64,000 nt of DNA. It comes from SG8-30 sp963695085. GTDB lineage: Bacteria; Pseudomonadota; Gammaproteobacteria; Steroidobacterales; Steroidobacteraceae. The translations under genes and the position numbers were made by a program. The stretch is from positions 1 to 64,000 of the forward strand of contig CAVOFV010000002.1 in the NCBI GenBank assembly GCA_963695085.1, given 5' to 3'. The notes under the pieces were generated by a model. The model was not told the DNA's origin. It searched no databases and saw only the letters and a program-made list of their open reading frames with translations. Shown in pieces: positions 49,212-56,829 of the stretch (within the stretch, counting starts at the first letter, position 1; the number at the start of each line of letters is the position of its first letter).

Positions 49212-49326
49212 CGTTTTTTCTCAACCAAATCCACACGCGCATCGACACGTGCGGCCGGGTGCCGGGCTATATGCCCGGTTGCTGCATGCGGATGTGCGGA
49301 GGACCAACCCGACAAGGAGATTCTGC
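49212..49326 (+). promoter_or_regulatory. rpsB 5' leader, probable S2 autoregulatory site
   Basis: A structured leader of about 115 bases. It contains CCGGGC-TATAT-GCCCGG (49262-49278) and long-range complementarity between CACACGCGCAT and ATGCGGATGTGCGG; AAGGAG precedes the ATG. In gammaproteobacteria S2 represses its own mRNA through such a leader; that this RNA works the same way is inference. Confidence 0.6.
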
Positions 49327-50352
49327 ATGGCCAGCGTGTCCATGAGGCAAATGCTGGAAGCGGGTGTGCATTTCGGCCACCAAACCCGTTTCTGGCACCC
49401 GAAGATGGCTCCGTACATCTTCGGCGAGCGCAACAAGATCCACATCATCAATCTCGAGAAGTCGTTGCCCCTCTACCAGGAGGCGGCGTCGTTCATCAAG
49501 ACGGTCGTGTCAGACGGCGGCAGCGTGCTGTTTGTCGGCACCAAGCGCAGTGCCCGCGAGGCCATCAAGGCCGAGGCGACCCGCTGCGGCATGCCATACG
49601 TCAACCAGCGCTGGCTGGGCGGCATGCTCACCAATTTCAAGACCATCCGCCAGTCCATCCACCGGCTGCAGGAAATCGAGGAGCTGCAGGCAAGCGGCGC
49701 GCTCGAGCGGCGCGGCAAGAAGGAGGCGCAGGGCATGCGCCGCGAGATGGAGAAGCTGACCCGCAGCCTGGGCGGCATCAAGGAGATGAACCGGCTGCCC
49801 GACGCGCTGTTCGTCGTGGATGTCGGCCATGAGCAGATCGCGGTGCACGAGGCCCGCAAACTCGGCATCCCGGTCGTGGCGATCGTGGACACCAACTGCG
49901 CGCCCGACGACGTGGATTACATGATCCCGGGCAACGACGACGCGATGCGCGCGATCCAGCTGTACGCGGCCGGCATCGCGGACGCAGCGCTCGAGGGCCG
50001 CGCCTCCGGACCGGCCGTGCCCGCCGGCGAAGACGAGTTTGTCGAACTCGACGCGGAAGGCAACCCGCGGCGCCGTGGTGCGCCCGGCAAGGCCGGCCCG
50101 AAGCGCGGGCCCGCGGCGCGCCGCAAGCCCGCCCGTCCGCCGCGCAAGACGGTCGCCGCCGCGCCGCCGCCGCCGGCCGCTGAGGCCACCAAGGAAGCGG
50201 CCGCCGAGCCCGTGGTCGATGCCGCCGACGTCGCCGGCGACGACGACGACCTGATCGACACGGATGACGGAGACCCGGTGGCGGGCGCCGCCAAGCCTGC
50301 CAAGCGCCGTCCGCGCAAGCCGGCCGCGAAGTCGGCTGACGAGACCGAGTGA
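49327..50352 (+). CDS. rpsB: 30S ribosomal protein S2 with a long low-complexity C-terminal tail
   Basis: 341 residues; E. coli S2 has 241. The core (1-225) is standard: MRQMLEAGVHFGHQTRFWHPKMAPYIFG, NKIHIINLEKSLPLYQ, NQRWLGGMLTNFKTI, DALFVVDVGHEQIAVHEA and VDTNCAPDDVDYMIPGNDDA. The remaining about 115 residues are first basic and Pro/Ala-rich (GPKRGPAARRKPARPPRK), then acidic (VAGDDDDLIDTDDGDP), then basic (KPAKRRPRKPAAKSAD). Such tails occur in some lineages; the function is unknown. AAGGAG upstream; tsf follows after nine bases. Confidence 0.97.
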   Translation: MASVSMRQMLEAGVHFGHQTRFWHPKMAPYIFGERNKIHIINLEKSLPLYQEAASFIKTVVSDGGSVLFVGTKRSAREAIKAEATRCGMPYVNQRWLGGMLTNFKTIRQSIHRLQEIEELQASGALERRGKKEAQGMRREMEKLTRSLGGIKEMNRLPDALFVVDVGHEQIAVHEARKLGIPVVAIVDTNCAPDDVDYMIPGNDDAMRAIQLYAAGIADAALEGRASGPAVPAGEDEFVELDAEGNPRRRGAPGKAGPKRGPAARRKPARPPRKTVAAAPPPPAAEATKEAAAEPVVDAADVAGDDDDLIDTDDGDPVAGAAKPAKRRPRKPAAKSADETE

Positions 50353-50361
50353 GGTAATCCG

Positions 50362-51252
50362 ATGACCATTACGGCCGATGCCGTGAAGACCCTGCGCGAG
50401 CGCACCGGCGCCGGGATGATGGAGTGCAAGAAGGCGCTGGTCGAGACCGGCGGCGACCTCGATGCCGCGGCGGAGACGATGCGCAAGGCGGGGCTCGCCA
50501 AGGCCGACAAGAAGGCCGGACGCATCGCGGCCGAGGGCGCGGTCGTGGTCCAGCGCGCGGCGGACGGTCGCAAGGCCGCCATCGTCGAGGCCAACTCCGA
50601 GACGGATTTCGTGGCCCGCCAGGCGGATTTCCAGCAGTTCGCTGTGGCGGTGGCGCAGGCGGCGCTGCAGGCGGGCACCACCGGGCTCGCGGCGGTCCTG
50701 AAACTGCCGCTGCCGGGCGGCAAGGACGTCGAACAGACCCGCCGTGAGCTGGTCGCGCGCCTGGGTGAGAAGATCGAGGTGCGACGCGTCACCGAGCTGG
50801 CTGCGCCGACCCGCGTCGGCACGTACGTGCACGGCACCCGCATCGGCGTGCTGGTCGGGCTCGACGGCGGCGACGAGGCCCTGGCCCACGACCTGGCCAT
50901 GCACATCGCGGCGTCCAACCCGCAGTACACGGTCCCCGCCGAGGTGCCGGCGGCGCAGGTCGACAAGGAACGCGAGATCCTGGCGGCGCAGGCTGCCGCG
51001 GAGGGCAAGCCGCCCGAGATCGTCGCCAAGATGGTCGAGGGGCGGATCCGCAAGTACCTGGCGGAGATCTGCCTGGTCGGCCAGCCGTTCGTCAAGGACC
51101 CGGACACGACCGTCGAGAAGCTGCTCAAGGCGGCGGGCGCCAAGGTCACCGGCTTCGTGCGCTTCGAGGTCGGCGAGGGCATCGAGAAACGGCAGGAGAA
51201 CTTTGCCGACGAGGTCATGGCCCAGGTCAAGGCGGCGGAAGGCCGCGGCTGA
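50362..51252 (+). CDS. tsf: Elongation factor Ts
   Basis: Nucleotide exchange factor for EF-Tu, 296 residues. The N-terminal UBA domain has LRERTGAGMMECKKALVETGGDLDAAAE. The EF-Tu contact motif is VEANSETDFVARQ with the TDF motif. The dimerisation core and C-terminal helix (LAEICLVGQPFVKDPDTTVEKLL) follow. Co-transcribed with rpsB and followed by a strong terminator. Confidence 0.97.
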   Translation: MTITADAVKTLRERTGAGMMECKKALVETGGDLDAAAETMRKAGLAKADKKAGRIAAEGAVVVQRAADGRKAAIVEANSETDFVARQADFQQFAVAVAQAALQAGTTGLAAVLKLPLPGGKDVEQTRRELVARLGEKIEVRRVTELAAPTRVGTYVHGTRIGVLVGLDGGDEALAHDLAMHIAASNPQYTVPAEVPAAQVDKEREILAAQAAAEGKPPEIVAKMVEGRIRKYLAEICLVGQPFVKDPDTTVEKLLKAAGAKVTGFVRFEVGEGIEKRQENFADEVMAQVKAAEGRG

Positions 51253-51278
51253 GCGGGACCGGCATCCCTCGACCCTAC

Positions 51279-51304
51279 GGAACCCCGCGTCCCCGCGGGG
51301 TTCT
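51279..51304 (+). terminator. Intrinsic terminator of the rpsB-tsf operon
   Basis: GAACCCCGCG-TCC-CCGCGGGGTTC followed by TTT, 27 bases after the tsf stop. TATAAT immediately afterwards (51306-51311) is a likely -10 box for pyrH. Confidence 0.88.
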
Positions 51305-51338
51305 TTATAATCGGCCCAATGTGCCAAAAGGGGGCAGG

Positions 51339-52070
51339 ATGTCCGATACAGCCAGCGCGCCGCCGAAACGGATCCTCCTCAAGCTGAGCGGCGAGGCCTT
51401 GCTGGGAGCCGTCGACTACGGGGTCGACCCGGCCGTGCTCAACCGCATCGCGGGCGAGATCCGCGACGTGATGGGGCGCGGCGTGCAGGTCGCCGTGGTG
51501 ATCGGCGGCGGCAACCTGTTCCGCGGCGCCGGGCTGGCCCGGGCCGGCATGGACCGCGTCACCGGCGACCACATGGGCATGCTGGCGACCGTCATGAACG
51601 GACTGGCGCTGCAGGACGGACTGGAACGGCTCGGGCTGGAGTCGCGGGTCATGTCGGCACTGCGCGTGCAGCAGGTCTGCGAGGACTATATCCGCCGCCG
51701 CGCCATCCGCCACCTCGAGAAGGGCCGTTGCGTGATCCTGGCGGCCGGCACCGGCAACCCGTTCTTCACGACCGACACGGCGGCGGCGCTGCGGGCCATC
51801 GAGATCCAGGCGGACCTGCTGCTGAAGGCCACCAAGGTCGATGGCGTGTACAGCGACGACCCGGCCCGCAACCCGAAGGCGCAGCACTACAAGCGGCTGT
51901 CGTTCGACCGCCTGATCGACGAGCGGCTCGGCGTGATGGACGCGACCGCCGTGGTGATGTGCCGCGACAACGGGCTGGCGCTGCGGGTCTTCAACCTGTT
52001 CAATGCCGGCGACCTGGTCCGGATCGTCGATGGTGAGGACATAGGCACACTGGTGGCCAACGGGCTGTGA
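51339..52070 (+). CDS. pyrH: Uridylate kinase
   Basis: UMP kinase of 243 residues from the amino-acid kinase fold. Motifs: ILLKLSGEALLG, VVIGGGNLFRGAGLA, MDRVTGDHMGMLATVMNGLALQD, AGTGNPFFTTDTAAALRA, LLKATKVDGVYSDDP. I use the ATG at 51339 (MSDTASAPPKRILLKLSG), with GGGGGCAGG upstream. First gene of the pyrH-frr-uppS-cdsA run. Confidence 0.97.
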   Translation: MSDTASAPPKRILLKLSGEALLGAVDYGVDPAVLNRIAGEIRDVMGRGVQVAVVIGGGNLFRGAGLARAGMDRVTGDHMGMLATVMNGLALQDGLERLGLESRVMSALRVQQVCEDYIRRRAIRHLEKGRCVILAAGTGNPFFTTDTAAALRAIEIQADLLLKATKVDGVYSDDPARNPKAQHYKRLSFDRLIDERLGVMDATAVVMCRDNGLALRVFNLFNAGDLVRIVDGEDIGTLVANGL

Positions 52071-52091
52071 GCCCCGCCCGGGAGTATTGAG

Positions 52092-52649
52092 ATGTTCGAG
52101 GAAATCAGGAAAGACGCCAACGAGCGCATGACCAAGTGCGTGGTCAGCCTCAATGAGCACTTCAAGCGCATGCGCACCGGGCGCGCCAACACCGGCCTGC
52201 TGGAAGGCATGCGCGTCGAGTACTACGGCGCCGAGATGCCGTTGACGCAGGTCGCCAACGTGACGGTTGAGGACTCGCGAACGCTGGCCATCACGCCATG
52301 GGACAAGAGCATGGTGCCGGTCATCGAGAAGGCCATCCTGAAGTCGGACCTGGGGCTGACGCCGAACACGGCCGGCACGGTCATCCGGCTGCCGCTGCCG
52401 GCGATGACCGAGGAGCGCCGCAAGGACCTGACCAAGGTCGCGCGGCACGAGGCGGAAAACGCGCGCGTGGCGGTGCGTTCGGTGCGGCGCGACCTGATGA
52501 CCGAGCTGAAGGACATGCTCAAGGAGAAGCTGCTGTCCGAGGACGACGAGCACCGCGCCATGGACGAGGTGCAGAAGCTGACGGATCACTACGTTGGCGA
52601 GATCGACAGCGTGCTCGCCGAGAAGGAAAAGGAGCTGCTGCAGGTCTGA
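52092..52649 (+). CDS. frr: Ribosome recycling factor
   Basis: 185 residues, the normal length. Splits post-termination ribosomes with EF-G. Typical blocks: FEEIRKDANERMTKCV, RTGRANTGLLEGMRVEYYG, VEDSRTLAITPWDKSMVPVIEKAILKSDLGLTPNTAGTVIRLPLP region, ERRKDLTKVARHEAENARVAVR. GGGAGT upstream; 21 bases after pyrH. Confidence 0.97.
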   Translation: MFEEIRKDANERMTKCVVSLNEHFKRMRTGRANTGLLEGMRVEYYGAEMPLTQVANVTVEDSRTLAITPWDKSMVPVIEKAILKSDLGLTPNTAGTVIRLPLPAMTEERRKDLTKVARHEAENARVAVRSVRRDLMTELKDMLKEKLLSEDDEHRAMDEVQKLTDHYVGEIDSVLAEKEKELLQV

Positions 52650-52704
52650 GGGCCTGCACGGCGCCGCCGGCGGCGGCCCGGACCCGCGGCCGCGGCAAGC
52701 ACCC

Positions 52705-53457
52705 ATGGATCCCGCTACACACGTCCCGCCGGCGACCGGCGTGCCCCGCCACGTGGCCGTCATCATGGATGGCAACGGGCGTTGGGCCGAGGCCCGCGGC
52801 CTGCCGCGCAGCGCCGGGCACCGCGCCGGCATCAAGGCCGTGCGCGGCGTGATCGAGCACTCGGTGCGCCGCGGCGTCGGCGCCTTGACCATGTTCGCCT
52901 TCTCCAGCGAGAACTGGCGCCGCCCGCAGGAAGAGGTCGGCCTGCTGATGCAGTTGTTCGTGGAGGCCCTGCAGCGCGAGGCCGACGGGCTGGCCAGGAA
53001 TGGCGTGCGGCTGCGGGTCATCGGCGACCGGCAGCGACTGGCGCCGCAACTCATCGAAGGAATCCGCGAGGCGGAGCAGCGCACGGCGGCCAACGAGCGG
53101 CTCGAGCTGTTCGTGGCGGTGTCCTACGGCGGCCGCTGGGACATCGCGCAGGCGGCGCGTTCGCTGGCCGCCGACGCCGCGCGCGGCGCCCTGGGGCCCG
53201 ATGCGATCGACGAAGCGGCCGTGGCCGGGCGCCTGGCGCTGGCCGGCGTGCCGGATCCCGAGTTGTTCATCCGCACCGGCGGCGAGCGGCGCCTCAGCAA
53301 CTTCCTGCTGTGGAATGTCGCCTACACGGAACTGTATTTCACCGACGTGCTGTGGCCGGACTTCGGTCCGGACGAGTACGATGAGGCCATCGCGTTCTTT
53401 GCCGGCCGTGAACGTCGCTTCGGCCGCACCTCGCGCCAGCTGGGGGATCGAGACTGA
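52705..53457 (+). CDS. uppS: Undecaprenyl diphosphate synthase
   Basis: cis-Prenyltransferase of 250 residues making the lipid carrier for peptidoglycan and polysaccharides. Motifs: VAVIMDGNGRWAEARGLPRSAGHRAG with the catalytic Asp, FAFSSENWRRP, VAVSYGGRWDIAQAAR, ELFIRTGGERRLSNFLLWN and YTELYFTDVLWPDF. Start at 52705 (MDPATHVPPATGVPRHVAV). Its TGA shares a base with the cdsA ATG. Confidence 0.97.
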   Translation: MDPATHVPPATGVPRHVAVIMDGNGRWAEARGLPRSAGHRAGIKAVRGVIEHSVRRGVGALTMFAFSSENWRRPQEEVGLLMQLFVEALQREADGLARNGVRLRVIGDRQRLAPQLIEGIREAEQRTAANERLELFVAVSYGGRWDIAQAARSLAADAARGALGPDAIDEAAVAGRLALAGVPDPELFIRTGGERRLSNFLLWNVAYTELYFTDVLWPDFGPDEYDEAIAFFAGRERRFGRTSRQLGDRD

Positions 53458-54260
53458 TGCTGCTGCAGCGGATCCTGACGGCGGTCGTCCTGCTCGTGGT
53501 GCTGTCCGTGGTGCTGCTGTGGCTGCCGCGCGCGGCTGCGCTGATCGCCATCGCGCTGATCGTGCTGGCCGGGGCCTGGGAGTGGGCCGGCCTTGCGCGC
53601 ATCGAGGGCGGCGTGCGCAGGTCGCTCTACACGGCGGCCTGCGCCGTTGCGATGCTGCTGCTGTGGCGCCTGGCGGAACTGCCCGGCGGCTTCACCTGGG
53701 TGATGGTGGTGGCGCTGGCATGGTGGGTGCTCGCGTTCGTCTGGCTGACGCTGGCGCCCGGCTACGGCGGCCCGGCGCAGGCGGCGACCGCCGGGCTCGC
53801 GACGCTGGCGCCGATGTGGGTGGCGGTTGAGCGCCTGTATGACCATTCCGGCCATGGCGCCGCGCTCGTGGTGTTCGTGTTCGTGCTCATCTGGGCCGCC
53901 GACATCGGCGCGTATTTCGTCGGGCGGCGGCTGGGCCGTTACCGGCTCGCGCCGCGCGTCAGCCCGAACAAGACCTGGGAGGGCGTGCTCGGCGGGCTGG
54001 TGCTGGGCGCGCTGGTGGCACTGGCCGGGCAGGCCTGGTTCGGCTTTGACGCGGCGGCGTTCCTGCCGCTGTGCGTGGCCGTCATCCTGGTGTCGGTCGT
54101 GGGCGACCTCACGGAGAGCCTGTTCAAGCGCCAGGTCGGCCTGAAGGACAGCAGCGGCGTGCTGCCGGGTCACGGCGGGGTGCTCGATCGCATCGACAGC
54201 CTGACGGCGGCCCTGCCGGTGTACGCGCTCGGGCTGGTCTGGCTCGGGGTGCTGTGGTGA
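53457..54260 (+). CDS. cdsA: Phosphatidate cytidylyltransferase
   Basis: Integral membrane enzyme of 267 residues that makes CDP-diacylglycerol. Several transmembrane segments. The family signature near the C-terminus is SVVGDLTESLFKRQVGLKDSSGVLPGHGGVLDRIDSL, preceded by IWAADIGAYFVGRRLGRYRLAPRVSPNKTWEG. Overlaps uppS by one base and dxr by four. Confidence 0.96.
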   Translation: MLLQRILTAVVLLVVLSVVLLWLPRAAALIAIALIVLAGAWEWAGLARIEGGVRRSLYTAACAVAMLLLWRLAELPGGFTWVMVVALAWWVLAFVWLTLAPGYGGPAQAATAGLATLAPMWVAVERLYDHSGHGAALVVFVFVLIWAADIGAYFVGRRLGRYRLAPRVSPNKTWEGVLGGLVLGALVALAGQAWFGFDAAAFLPLCVAVILVSVVGDLTESLFKRQVGLKDSSGVLPGHGGVLDRIDSLTAALPVYALGLVWLGVLW

Positions 54261-55432
54261 GGGGGGTCTGCATCCTCGGCTCGACCGGTTCCATCGGCCT
54301 GAGCACGCTGGACGTGTTGCGCCGCCATCCGGAGCGCTTCCGGGTCGTCGCGCTGGCCGCGAATGCGAGCCATGAGCGGCTGTTCCAGCAATGCGTCGAA
54401 TTCCGGCCTGCCGTGGCGGCGCTGGCCGATCCTGCGGCGGCCGCCCGGCTGCAACGGCAGGTGCGGCAGCACGGGCTCGAGACCCGCGTGCTGGCCGGCG
54501 CGGCCGGCCTCGCCGAGGCGGCGGCGCTGCCTGAGGCGCAGCAGGTCGTTGCGGCAATCGTGGGCGCAATCGGGCTGGCGCCGACACTGGCCGCGGCGCG
54601 GGCCGGCAAGCGCCTGCTGCTGGCCAACAAGGAGGCGCTGGTGTGCGCCGGCCAGTTGCTGATGGAGGCGGTCGCCGGCTCCGGCGCCGAGCTGGTGCCG
54701 ATCGACAGCGAGCACAACGCCGTCTTCCAGTGCCTGCCGCCGGGCCCGCCCGGTCAGCTGCCGCCGGGTGTGCGCCGCATCCTGTTGACCGCCTCGGGCG
54801 GCCCGTTCCGGGCGCTGCCGGCGCGGGAGCTGGACGGGGTCACCCCCGAACAGGCCATCGCCCACCCGAACTGGCAGATGGGGTCGAAGATCTCGGTGGA
54901 CTCGGCGACGCTCATGAACAAGGGCCTCGAACTGATCGAGGCCTGCTGGCTGTTCGGCGTCGCGCCGGAGATGGTCGAGGTCGTCGTCCACCCGCAGAGC
55001 ATCGTGCACTCGATGGTCGAGTACGATGACGGGTCGGTGCTCGCGCAGCTCGGCAATCCGGACATGCGCACCCCCATCGCCCACGCGCTGGGGTGGCCGG
55101 ACCGGCTGCAGTCCGGTGTAAAATCCCTGGATTTGGTCGGCTTGGGCAGCCTCACCTTCGAGGCGCCCGATCTGCAGCGGTTTCCGTGCCTGCGGCTGGC
55201 CCGCGAGGCGGCGACCACCGGCGGCACTGCGCCGGCGGTGCTGAACGCCGCCAATGAGGCGGCGGTTGCGGCTTTTCTCGGGCGGCGGCTGAACTTTACG
55301 GGCATTGCGAGGGTCATTGAGCAGGTGTTGCAGCGGCATCAGGCAAAACGCGTGACCAGCCTCGAGGCGGCCCTCGAGGCCGACGCGTGGGCGCGCCGCG
55401 CGACCGGCGAGGCCATGGCGGCGGCCGCGTGA
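54257..55432 (+). CDS. dxr: 1-deoxy-D-xylulose 5-phosphate reductoisomerase
   Basis: NADPH-dependent second step of the MEP isoprenoid pathway, 391 residues. Motifs: LGSTGSIGLSTLDVLRRHP, LLANKEALVCAGQLLM, PIDSEHNAVFQCLP, LTASGGPFRALPARELDGVTPEQAIAHPNWQMGSKISVDSATLMNKGLELIEA region, VVVHPQSIVHSMVEYDDGS. GTG start (54257) within the cdsA stop (GTGA). Confidence 0.97.
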   Translation: MRGVCILGSTGSIGLSTLDVLRRHPERFRVVALAANASHERLFQQCVEFRPAVAALADPAAAARLQRQVRQHGLETRVLAGAAGLAEAAALPEAQQVVAAIVGAIGLAPTLAAARAGKRLLLANKEALVCAGQLLMEAVAGSGAELVPIDSEHNAVFQCLPPGPPGQLPPGVRRILLTASGGPFRALPARELDGVTPEQAIAHPNWQMGSKISVDSATLMNKGLELIEACWLFGVAPEMVEVVVHPQSIVHSMVEYDDGSVLAQLGNPDMRTPIAHALGWPDRLQSGVKSLDLVGLGSLTFEAPDLQRFPCLRLAREAATTGGTAPAVLNAANEAAVAAFLGRRLNFTGIARVIEQVLQRHQAKRVTSLEAALEADAWARRATGEAMAAAA

Positions 55433-56805
55433 TCCAGACCGTCCTCATTCCGCTGCTGGCCTTCGTGGTCGCGATCGGCGTGCTGGTGACCGTGCACGAG
55501 TACGGCCATTTCTGGGTCGCCAGGCGCCTCGGCTTCAAGGTGCTGCGCTTCTCGATCGGTTTCGGGCGGCCGCTGTGGAAGCGTGTCGGCCGGGCGCCGG
55601 ACAGCGTGGAGTACGTGGTGGCGGCCGTGCCGCTGGGCGGCTACGTGAAGATGCTCGACGAGCGCGAGGGCCCGGTCCCGCCCGAAGACGCCGCGCGCGC
55701 CTTCCAGCAGCGCCCGGTGCCGGCGCGCATCGCCGTGCTGCTGGCCGGACCCGGCTTCAACTTCGCCTTCGCGCTGGTGGCCTTCTGGGCCCTGTTCATG
55801 TACGGCGTGCCGGGACTGCAGCCGGTGATCGGCGCGGTCACCGCGGAATCCACGGCGGCCCGCGCCGGATTGCTCAGCGAGGACACGGTCGTGGCGGTCG
55901 CCGGCCGCGCGGTGCAGACGCGCGAGGCGGCCGTGCTGGGCATGCTGGACGCGCTGGTCGCGACCGGCGAGGTGCCGCTGACCGTGCGCGGGACGGACCG
56001 GCGTGAGCGCGAGTTGATGCTGGCCGTGCCTGCGCCGCAGCGCCGCGAACTGACCGAGCCCGGTGCCCTGCTGCGCGGGCTCGGCTTTGCGTTCTGGTAC
56101 CCGCGCCTGCCCGTCGTGGTCGGCAGCCTGGTCGAGGGCGGGGCGGCCGAGGCCGCCGGCCTGCGGCAGGGCGACCAGATCACGGCCGTGGACGGCGAGC
56201 GGGTCGACGACTTCATGCGGTTCGTGGAAATCGTGCGCGGGCGGCCCGGCGAGACCGTGCAGATGGAGCTGCGGCGCGACGGCGCCCTGCGACAGGTGGC
56301 CGTCGAGGTGCGCGCCGAGCAGGAAGACGGCGCGACCATCGGTCGCATCGGCATGGCCCCTGGCGGCAGCGCGGCGTTCCCGGAGTCGATGCGCACCGAG
56401 GAGCGCTACGGCCCGCTCGCGGCGCTGGCCCCGGCGGCCATGGAAACCTGGTCGAAGACGGCCCTGACGGTCAAGTTCCTGTGGCGCATGGTCACCGGCG
56501 ACGTGTCCACCAAGAACATCTCCGGGCCGATCAACATCGCGCAGTACGCCGGCCTGTCGGCGCTCGGCGGGCTGCAGTACTTCCTCGGCTTCCTGGCGCT
56601 GGTCAGCATCTCGCTGGGCGTTCTGAACCTGCTGCCGGTGCCGATTCTCGACGGCGGCCAGATCGTTTTCCAGCTGGCCGAGGTCGTCAAGGGCAGCCCG
56701 CTGTCGGACCAGGCGCAGCTGCTGGGCCAGAAGGTGGGCATCGCCTTCCTGGTCGCGCTGATGGGGTTCGCTTTCTACAACGACATCGCGCGCCTGATCG
56801 GCTAG
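55429..56805 (+). CDS. rseP: Site-2 intramembrane zinc metalloprotease RseP
   Basis: 458 residues. N-terminal membrane segment with the zinc motif VTVHEYGHFWVARR (H23, E24, H27). Tandem periplasmic PDZ region (about 115-300), including PVVVGSLVEGGAAEAAGLRQGDQITAVDG. C-terminal membrane part has NLLPVPILDGGQIVF with the third zinc ligand Asp. Cleaves anti-sigma factors and remnant signal peptides. GTG start overlapping the dxr stop. Confidence 0.95.
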   Translation: MIQTVLIPLLAFVVAIGVLVTVHEYGHFWVARRLGFKVLRFSIGFGRPLWKRVGRAPDSVEYVVAAVPLGGYVKMLDEREGPVPPEDAARAFQQRPVPARIAVLLAGPGFNFAFALVAFWALFMYGVPGLQPVIGAVTAESTAARAGLLSEDTVVAVAGRAVQTREAAVLGMLDALVATGEVPLTVRGTDRRERELMLAVPAPQRRELTEPGALLRGLGFAFWYPRLPVVVGSLVEGGAAEAAGLRQGDQITAVDGERVDDFMRFVEIVRGRPGETVQMELRRDGALRQVAVEVRAEQEDGATIGRIGMAPGGSAAFPESMRTEERYGPLAALAPAAMETWSKTALTVKFLWRMVTGDVSTKNISGPINIAQYAGLSALGGLQYFLGFLALVSISLGVLNLLPVPILDGGQIVFQLAEVVKGSPLSDQAQLLGQKVGIAFLVALMGFAFYNDIARLIG

Positions 56806-56829
56806 CGGCAACCGGGGGAATCCAAGTCC

